This document shows, piece by piece, positions 56,668 to 64,000 of a stretch of 64,000 nt of DNA. Position numbers and translations under genes: made by a program. The notes under the pieces were generated by a model. The model ran no database searches, was not told where the DNA came from, and was given only the letters and a program-made list of their open reading frames with translations. The DNA is taken from the NCBI GenBank assembly GCA_028583685.1, contig JAMXIF010000073.1, forward strand, positions 11,402,544 to 11,466,543. Direction: 5' to 3'. Every line of letters starts with the position of its first letter. Positions within the stretch are counted from its first letter, which is position 1. The DNA comes from Petaurus breviceps papuanus (Eukaryota > Chordata > Mammalia > Diprotodontia > Petauridae).

Positions 56668-56813
56668 ACTTTTTTTTTTGCTTTTTGGAGGGCAATTGAG
56701 GTTAAGTGACTTGCCCAAGATCACACGGCTAGTTTTTGTGTTGTGTCTGAGGCCAGATTTGAACTCCTGACTCCAGGGCTGGTGCTCTATTCACTGTGCC
56801 ACCTAGCCACCGC
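56668..56813 (-). mobile_element. WSINE-like SINE with target-site duplication
   Basis: T tract and TTTTTGGAGGGCAATTGAGG to CACCTAGCCACCG; ACATGGTGACTTT on both sides. Confidence 0.88.
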
Positions 56814-56945
56814 CACATGGTGACTTTCTAATGACAATGGAATGATCAGATAGAAACATCCACAAGGCAGTTCATGATGTAAGACTAGAGGAGAAATATT
56901 GGGGCTATATATATATGTACATTGATCTCTCTACATACAGACAGA

Positions 56946-57022
56946 CAGGGTATTCCAAAAGTCTTAGTAAAATTTCAAGTTGTAATAACTTAAGACATCA
57001 CTAAGACTTTTGAGACATTCTA
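56946..57022. mobile_element. Mariner-like palindromic MITE
   Basis: About 77 bp. CAGGGTATTCCAAAAGTCTT on the left pairs with AAGACTTTTGAGACATTCTA on the right, and an inner AAGTTGTAATAACTT forms a second palindrome. No coding capacity. Confidence 0.7.
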
Positions 57023-57384
57023 CATGTTTGTTCATATACACACATATATAACAGCTTAGACATATGCATATGTAACAGTACATATTTTATGTCTATATCC
57101 ATAGTCTTATTAATTCTACCTCCTCAATATTTCTCACATTAATCATCTTCTCTAGTCACAAAGCCACCTTGGTTCAGGCATGCGTATACATTCATACACA
57201 CACACATATGAATTTATGTGTATGCACATATACAAATATTTATGGTCCTTATCCCATTACTGATTGGTGGAGGTGGGATAGGGACTTTGACCTGTTCCAT
57301 TTTTAACCTGGACTGGTTCATCCATCTTTCAGGATGGATCTTCCTTAGGGCTTTGGAAGCAGGGAGGTGACAAAATGGAAGCAT

Positions 57385-57620
57385 ATAGAACATGGAACTT
57401 GGAATCAAGATTTGAGTTCAAATCCTGCTTCAGACACTTATTAGCTGTATGACTCTAGGCTAGTGACTTCACCTTTTTGTCCGTTTCCTCATCTGTAAAA
57501 TGTAAAAATAATAGCACCTTCCTCATAGGGTTGTGAAGTTCAAATGAGTCAAGATATATAAGGTGCTTTACAAACTTGGTTTGTAATAAGTGCTATATAC
57601 AATTATTTATATAATATGTG
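57385..57620 (+). mobile_element. MIR-type SINE
   Basis: ACATGGAACTTGGAATCAAG head-core, GTTTCCTCATCTGTAAAATG, tail ATAAGGTGCTTTACAAACTT. Confidence 0.7.
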
Positions 57621-57654
57621 TATTATGTATATGATATATAAAGTGCTACATACA

Positions 57655-57826
57655 ATTGCTGGTGAAATCCCCTCCCATTGGGAAGGCTCACCACACTAGT
57701 GCTGCACTTAGTGTGCACATCCAATGGGCTTATCCCACCAAAGCTCAGAATTCCAGAGCTCGAGATCCATAAACTTCAACCTCCCTGGGAGTAGGGATTA
57801 CAGGTGTGTGTGCCACCACACATGGC
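57655..57826 (-). ncRNA. 7SL (SRP) RNA-derived copy, 3'-truncated
   Basis: Read on the minus strand it starts GCCATGTGTGGTGGCACAC (compare 7SL GCCGGGCGCGGTGGCG), then CCTGTAATCCCTACTCCCAG, GGGAGGTTGAAG, GAGCTCTGGAATTCTGAGC, GCACACTAAGTGCAGCA and GGGGATTTCACCAG. It follows 7SL RNA from its 5' end to about nucleotide 180, past the Alu-domain limits, so it derives from 7SL itself and not from a primate-type Alu. It is too diverged and short to be a functional gene. No A tail or target-site duplication is obvious. Confidence 0.75.
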
Positions 57827-58484
57827 AGTATATTGTTAAAGTATATATACACATACCACATAATTTTTATACATATATTATAGACTTAATTAAAAGCTAG
57901 CAAATTATATATAGTCGATTTTTATTTCTTTTTCTTGCTCTTTTTATACTGGTGTTTGTGTTGCATTGAGTTCATTAAAAAGATTTCAAAAGCTAAGGGA
58001 GAGGATGGTATACAAGGTGGTCAATAATGTAAAAAGCTGTAGAATGGTTAAGAAGGTTGGGAACTGTTGGCATTTTCTCATTGAAGCTTCACTCTCATTG
58101 TGGAATTAGACTTTATAAATGTTAGTTACTATATTATTATTAATCATATGCTAGTTAGTAAGGAATTTAGAAATTAGTGTGAAGCACAGAGATGGAAGCA
58201 GCTTGATGGTTCCTCAACCCCCTCCCCCCCGCCGAGATTTGGCTATGGCTAACTTAAGGAAATGGCAAGGGTCAAGTGAAGGTTGTTTTTTAAAGGATAG
58301 AGGAGACTGGATTTATTGGTAGGAAGCAGGAAAGAATCTAATAGATAAGCTTGAAAATCAGGAAGAGAGAAGAGGATATATAGGACAAATTCTCCGAGGA
58401 GACATGAGGGGATGAGAACAATAGTTTCCATTGAGAACATAGTTTCCAATAAAACCACCCTCCCTCCCATCCCTAACTCCAGAA

Positions 58485-58610
58485 AACAGAGTGACATAGG
58501 CAACGGAGTCGGGAAGACTCTACTGGACTCCGGGCAAACCACTTAATTCCTCTGTGCCTCAGTTTTCTCACCTGGACCCAGTGACTTCTAGGGTTTTTAG
58601 CTGCAGACTC
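58485..58610 (+). mobile_element. MIR-type fragment
   Basis: CCTCTGTGCCTCAGTTTTCTC core with short flanks. Confidence 0.55.
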
Positions 58611-58714
58611 AGGATTCTATGACAATCCATCTTGAAAAAAAACAGTAGCAACCAGGAAAACGATGTAATGGTTGCAAGCATGTAAATGAAGACAACAGAA
58701 TTTAGAAAAAACGA

Positions 58715-58860
58715 GGTTGAACTTCAGGGTTCTTTTATTGGAGGTGTTCAAGCAGAGGCTGAGAGAGCACGTGGGGATATTAGAATGGGAATTTCTTTTG
58801 GGTATTTGCTTGGATTAGATGGTCATTAATGTACCTTCTAGCTCTAAATTCTATGATACC
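58715..58860 (+). mobile_element. CR1/L3 LINE 3' end
   Basis: GGTGTTCAAGCAGAGGCTGA ... GGATTAGATGGTCATTAATG ... CTAAATTCTATGAT. Confidence 0.7.
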
Positions 58861-58864
58861 CCGA

Positions 58865-59515
58865 TTTTTTGGCTCCCTGATCATTAATAAACCCGTCATA
58901 GTATCCAGCCTAACCCCAGACTGCCTTGGTGGTAGGCGAGTTCTAATTAATGGGGTTCCAGGTGAGCTATTCAACCTGAGGTCCCATTGTTGCTGTTGGC
59001 CCAAAGTGTGAAGTAAATTTTCAAAAAAAGGGAGCTTTTTTTCCCCTGGCAACTTCCTTTTTCTCTAGGAGCTTGGGGTGGTCATTAGGCATGAAAGCTT
59101 CCAAATAGACTGCTCTTTGTTCAGTTACACTATTTCTTTTGTGAACCCATCTTCTCTTTTCTCCCCTGACACAACAATATAGATTTTGTGGGCAAGGGAC
59201 TGTTGCCTCTTTTCTGAGTTACTATGTCAAGATAAATTGCAGCAATATTTTATTCGTACACAAGCTTTTTAAATTCTGTGGCACTGAAACTGTGTACTAT
59301 CTTTTATGATTTCTATTCTTTGGTGAAGAATAAATCCTCCCTCCTCCCAATCCAGCCATAGTAGTGACAGGCTACTTCCTCCTGTTGCCTATTAAGAAAA
59401 CAACCACATATTTAAATTGCCTATCCATTTGCAGCTTATAGCAGTATATGGTGTAAGATTCATAAAATAACGTGTTCCATGTCACTAGCCGTGTTCACAT
59501 AGATGCTGGATGTCT
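58865..59515. other. No recognised feature
   Basis: Apparently single copy; the 90-residue minus-strand frame at 58780-59052 overlaps the L3 tail and lacks a family match. Confidence 0.35.
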
Positions 59516-59519
59516 GCTG

Positions 59520-59745
59520 GTCTCAGATGTTCGTAGAAGACATTCCTGCACTGCGAGAGTTTGGACTTCAATGATTTTTTTCTTTTTTGAGGCAATCAGT
59601 ATTAAATGACGTGGCCAGGGTCACATAGCTAGTAAATGCCTGAGGCCACCTTTGAATTCAGGTCCTCCTGACTCCAGGGTCAGTGCTCTATCAAACATGC
59701 CACCTAGATGCCCATTAGATGACTTTTAAGGACCACCTTAACTCA
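59520..59745 (+). mobile_element. CR1/L3 3' end split by a SINE
   Basis: GACATTCCTGCACTGCGAGAG before and GATGACTTTTAAGGACCACC after an inverted SINE at 59580-59716. ATGA(T/C)TTTT flanks the SINE. Confidence 0.6.
59580..59716 (-). mobile_element. WSINE-like SINE
   Basis: TTTTGAGGCAATCAGTATTA to CATGCCACCTAGATGCCC. Confidence 0.82.
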
Positions 59746-59844
59746 ATTCTCCTTTGTTTTTACTTAGTTGCTCCTTGGAGGTGTTTGAAAACATTAAATA
59801 CTGTTTTCTTCTGGTGTAAAATGTTTCTTTATTTCTACTGAAAG

Positions 59845-60055
59845 CCTGGAATAATGGAAAGAACATTGTGCCTTTAGTCAAGAGGACCCAGGTTCAAATC
59901 CCTCTTCTGCTACTACCTGTGTAAAAACCACTTAACTTTCTGGAGTTACCTCTACCATGAATTCCTCATCTGTAACATTAGGGGATTGGATTAGATGTCC
60001 TCTGGGGTGCCTTCTAGCTCCAGATCTATAATTTTATGAGTGTAATCTCATAATC
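59845..60055 (+). mobile_element. MIR-type SINE
   Basis: GCCTGGAATAATGGAAAGAAC head, CAGGTTCAAATCCCTCTTCTGC, tail GGATTAGATGTCCTCTGGGG. Confidence 0.7.
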
Positions 60056-60144
60056 ACTAGAAGATTGTGATGATTCTTGTTCCTGTCTCATTCTAGCAAT
60101 TGGGGGAAGCAAAAAGGGTTTCAAAAACAACCAGTCAGGTCAGT

Positions 60145-60175
60145 GATACATTTATCAAAAGTCTTTATTTAAATC
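60145..60175 (-). terminator. Candidate poly(A) signal and cleavage region
   Basis: On the minus strand AATAAA lies at 60164-60169 with an upstream AT-rich stretch and a downstream region that becomes G/T-rich near 60110-60140. The adjoining 60175-61000 and 61270-62160 carry few repeats, as a long 3' UTR might. No coding exon is identified, so this is only a candidate. Confidence 0.3.
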
Positions 60176-61000
60176 ACACTACAAAATACAGTTATGAAGC
60201 TGGAACCTTTGGTATGATGGTCTTCAGACTCTGGTAGGAGGCAGAAAGGGCATGAAGGCTTTGTCAGTCTTCCTGGGTCCCATCTCCTTCACAGCAGGGC
60301 AAGCGAGGGTCATAAGCTTTACGTCATGAAGCGGGCTTGCTTTAACTCACGTGTCTCTGACTGATTTCATACCACTGGTTTCCCACTGATGTCACAAGCA
60401 GAAGGATACTATGGAGCTCAACAAGGCCATGTTTTGTAACAAGCTCAGACTAGAAGTTTCTAGAAAACAGCAGGAAGAAGGCATGTCTAGCTTGAGCAGT
60501 GGGGAGGGGGGGAGGGGGTACAGACAAACATAAATGCACAGAGGGTTTTAAAAACTGTTGTCTTGAAACCAACTTAAAAGAATAAGCACAAGTCATTGGC
60601 TTTTTATCCAGAGCAAATAAAAATCTAACATATTAGAAGATCCCTCATGAAGGAAATTCCAGGACCAATCTCAGCAACATCCCACAGTATAATTCTGACA
60701 TTGTATTTATCCCTTTACTTCACCTAAGCCTCCCTATTACTGTTTAAGACTCTTCTCTTAGCTATACTGGGAAGCAGTTAGACAATCTTTGTTTTAGAAT
60801 AACCCTTAAAAAAAACCCTTTAGGAATTGCTAAAACAGAGCAAGTGACAAAAAAATAATAAACAAAAACAATAGTAATTTACCTAGTTTAGGAGTTTTAG
60901 TGGTTATTGAGACATTTCCCCTGAAAAAATGAACTGTGAAATATTCATAATCTCTTTTTATTACCTGTCACATCAGTTTAACTCTCTATCGTCAGGATCA
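60176..61000. other. Repeat-poor sequence, possible 3' UTR
   Basis: No transposon family recognised in about 800 bp, unusual for this window. Confidence 0.35.
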
Positions 61001-61079
61001 AATAATTTTTAGAGCTGGAAGGAATCTTACACAGCTCTTTCATTTTATAGATTGAGACTCAAGACTCCAAACAGGTTAA

Positions 61080-61259
61080 TGGGGGTAGGGAGGACCTGCC
61101 ACGAGGTCACAAGTAGCCCTCCAGGTCAAGTGCAGCTTTTTGACAGAATCCAAACTTCACAGAACAAATCCCCTTAATAAAAAGATTTGTTCTGTCAAGT
61201 TGGATTCTGTCAAAGGGCTACACTTGAGGACCTACAGGGCCACAGGTTCCCTGCCCCTG
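61080..61259. mobile_element. hAT-like palindromic MITE
   Basis: Arms of about 55 bp at 61116-61170 and 61184-61240 are near-perfect inverted repeats (TTGACAGAATCCAA, AGAACAAATC and their complements) around a 13-bp loop. The outer ends read TGGGGGTAGGGAGGACCTG and CAGGTTCCCTGCCCCTG, as in Charlie-type hAT MITEs. No coding capacity. Confidence 0.75.
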
Positions 61260-61269
61260 GGTTAAGTTA

Positions 61270-62160
61270 TGACATCCCCCATACCAAAAGGCTGGCTGTT
61301 GGCAAAGTTAGAAATAGAATTCCCTGGTTGTCCTGTATGATACCTACCCATGCCATGCTGCTTTGTGCTCACATATATAAAACAAAGATTACCTTTAGAT
61401 GTTCAGGTCTCTTTCTCATCGACAAAACTTGAGAAAAACCATTTGTTTTTAATTAAGTTAATTTGGCACAGAAAGATGTAATAGTCTGTAAATGACAGCT
61501 CCTCCTATATATCACCCCCACATTTTGTTGAACCAAGCTTGAGTTATGATCAACCCATTCCATTGTCTGGTCAAGCAGAATTCATTCACAATTAAAATAA
61601 GTTTCCTAAATTCACACACCTCCCTTTACCCACTAAATTTAGTCACACTTGAACTGGGTGATGGATTTTACATGTCAAATATTCTATCCTCAAATTGAAT
61701 TGTCTTGGATGCATGAGAAAAACGAATCTTTCTATACAAAGACCTTTCTAGCAATTTGTCGAAATGAGAAAGATTAGTTGTCACAGCCCTGTTGGTGCCA
61801 AGTATCATTTGGGCCATCTCTTTTAAAGTTCATTCTCAAATGTTCAACAATGATTTAGATAGTGGGTCAGCAGATCAATGCCATGTCCTTATGAAATGGA
61901 ATGCAAATATGTATCCAATTTCTATTTTGTAACCAACCAATAAGCACTTTTTAGAAATAAATTTTGATTTTTTTTCTTTCTACATCGCAGCTCCCCCTCT
62001 TGCCCTCATCCTGAGCTGTCCTGTATAAATTTGTTAAAAGAAAAAAAAATTAAGGAAAAAATTCAGAAAGCTTTTAATAGTAAGTCAATAAAATGAAAAA
62101 AAACCCTGTAGTTTCACCTTTGCAAAGGAGTGGAGATATCTTCTAATTCTTTGGTTCCAT
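61270..62160. other. Repeat-poor AT-rich sequence
   Basis: No family recognised. Confidence 0.35.
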
Positions 62161-62164
62161 GCTT

Positions 62165-62540
62165 TTTAACATGGATTTATTAAGCACAAGTTTTTGCCAT
62201 ATACTATGTTAGGTGCTAGAGACAAAAGTGTAACAGTCTCTGCCCTCAAGAAGCTTACCTTCTATCAGGGAAACAAAATATGGGTACATAGACATATACA
62301 AAACAGATCCAAGGTGACTAGGGCAGGGAGGGGAATTAACAGCTTGAGGGAGGATCAAGAAAGGCTTGTGGAAAGTGGCACTTGAAATGGAATCTTGAAC
62401 AAGATTCCAACAGGCAGTAGTGAAAGGTGAGTGCATTCCAAGTATGGGGGTGTTTAAAGGCAGAAACAAAGCCTGCAGTGCACATAAGGTGGTCCACATC
62501 AACTGGACCACAGTGAACATGAAGGTGAAGAGTATGCAAT
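62165..62540 (-). mobile_element. Long L2-tailed repeat
   Basis: TTAACATGGATTTATTAAGC, TGCCCTCAAGAAGCTTACC, then GTGAGTGCATTCCAAG; same family as 44140-45075. Confidence 0.65.
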
Positions 62541-62557
62541 AAGAAAATTATAAGGAC

Positions 62558-62720
62558 GGGTGGTAGGTCAATGGACTTGGGATCAAGAGAACTTGATTTA
62601 AATTTCATCTCAGATGCTTAATAGTGGTATGATTGCAGGCAAGTCATTTACATGTTACCTTTGAGCCTTAGTTTCTGCATCTGTCAAATGGGGGCATTGT
62701 TACCTATGGAATTACTATGT
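62558..62720 (+). mobile_element. MIR-type SINE
   Basis: GGACTTGGGATCAAGAGAAC head, GCAGGCAAGTCATTTACATG, AGTTTCTGCATCTGTCAAATG. Confidence 0.65.
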
Positions 62721-62724
62721 AACT

Positions 62725-64000
62725 CATGCTAGAGAAACATGGACTTACATGGAACAAGAATAAAATGGCACCCTGATTTTCCATTGTCTGCCTTGGTAAG
62801 CCTTATGCCATTTTGAGTCCTTTAATAAGGCTGTGGAGGGAGTGAGACCTGGATTTTCAAAGTTCACGATCTTAGGTTAGCTGAGAAAACATGTCTCAAG
62901 AACATTAAAGTAGCCTTTTTGTTTGTAATTTGTTCTATCTGTACCACACAGATTAAATGGGAAAAAACAGATTGATACTTCTGCATATACTTCGCGTTGT
63001 TACCGTTTAGATTCATCTAAGAAAAACTAGTGTTCGGTTTCCTCTTCAGATTTTCATAGAGTATAATTAACCATTCAGAACTGCTAGCTTCTTTAACAGG
63101 TAGATCAGAATAAAGACTAATGGTATCTAGCTTTCCTGATGCCTCGATCTGGATCTCATTTCACAGTTATTTGTCTGTCATACAGGCCTTCTTTTTGCTC
63201 CAGGTCAATTTTTTTTTTGGGGGGGGGGAGGGACAATTTGTCACTCAAGTTCTGGCAGTTCTAACAGCAACATAAAATATGTTGTACCATTAAGAAACCT
63301 GGCTTTGGATTCAGAAGGCTATAGGTTTGAGTACTGTATCTACCTGCCTGCTATTTACAGACTCTAGGGAGTTGGCTTGTCCATATATTTAAGTTGTTAT
63401 TTTAACTTGTTACGATTGTTTTAAATTAATTGCATTTTTTATATCAGACCAAATCAAATAATGGTATAAATATTTATAATTTGGAAACAAAATCTTAGAC
63501 AACAGATACCTAGACTACCCAAATCTTTCCCATCTGTGACATTTGGGATGTTGACCACCGTAACAGATCTTCAAAAATTCCATTGTCATTTTGCAAAATG
63601 ATCTGAGATATATTAGAAAAGGTGAGACAGATACCTCTTACTGTGTGACCTTTGGTAGGTCATAACCTGTGCCTCAGTTTCCTCATCAATAAAATAACTA
63701 GATTCCTCTAAGGTCCTCCCCTTCTACATTTGTGGAATATGAATTTTATACACATTTCCAGGACTAACATCCTATTCCTACTATAATCTGAATTCAGTGC
63801 AGAATAAATAGAGTAGGATCTTTAGATAATTGTATTCTACAAATTCTTATTTTGCAAGCCTGAGATTTCCTGGTAAATGTTAATCCAGTGTATTTCTTGA
63901 ATGTTGCAGGGTAAATGACATCGACTGCAAATTGGCTAATAATGTAAAAAACTATCAATGTTTCTTCCACATGATTAGAAATGACTTCTCAAAGTAGCTG
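62725..64000. other. Mostly single-copy sequence
   Basis: A MIR fragment (GCCTCAGTTTCCTCATC) at 63640-63720 and a T/G homopolymer at 63208-63232 are the only features recognised. Confidence 0.4.

Noticed and set aside
57720-57826. Alu element
   Set aside because: Similarity continues into the 7SL region beyond the Alu domain, and the surrounding repeats are marsupial.
58780-59052. 90-residue minus-strand open frame as a retrogene
   Set aside because: One end is an L3 tail and the rest matches no family I know.

Overview
The window looks like marsupial nuclear DNA, most likely from an Australian lineage. It is packed with tRNA-headed SINEs of the type that begins GGGGCAGCTAGGTGGC and ends in an A-rich tail (WSINE/MAR1-like). 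It also holds MIR, L2 and CR1/L3 relics and many 5'-truncated L1 copies with marsupial-type 3' ends. Family names come from memory of consensus sequences, not from a search. Almost every long open frame here is a by-product of repeats.

Host gene content is sparse. The best evidence is two minus-strand exons that join in frame: a 56-bp exon with an ATG and an upstream in-frame stop (22709-22764), and a 192-bp phase 1-1 exon (7164-7355), separated by a 15.4-kb intron. A CpG-rich block at about 23560-24560 lies just upstream on that strand and would be the promoter. The start of the protein is acidic and glutamine-rich, like a nuclear regulator, but I cannot name the gene. A polyadenylation signal at 60164-60169 may mark the 3' end of another minus-strand gene.

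Region by region: 0-7 kb, L1 3' end split by a SINE, then MIR relics. 7-23 kb, large intron of the candidate gene, with LINE and SINE debris, a dimeric SINE, a solo LTR (14147-14715) and a Tigger-like MITE (15523-15835). 23.5-24.6 kb, CpG island. 27-37 kb, a second solo LTR (27996-28667), a short DNA transposon (30058-30500), and L1 and SINE copies. 37-46 kb, old LINE relics, a TTCC microsatellite with a 400-base assembly gap, and another dimeric SINE. 46.2-49.2 kb, a nested stack in which a nearly intact Tc2/pogo-like DNA transposon (46564-48483) sits inside an L1 3' end, followed by a third dimeric SINE. 49-64 kb, L1, L2 and MIR copies, a 7SL RNA-derived copy, a mariner-like palindromic MITE and a hAT-like palindromic MITE.

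The most interesting items are (1) the Tc2/pogo-like element and its internally deleted derivative in the same window, (2) three independent insertions of the same head-to-tail dimeric SINE, each with its own target-site duplication, (3) the 7SL-derived copy, and (4) the unassigned minus-strand gene start.
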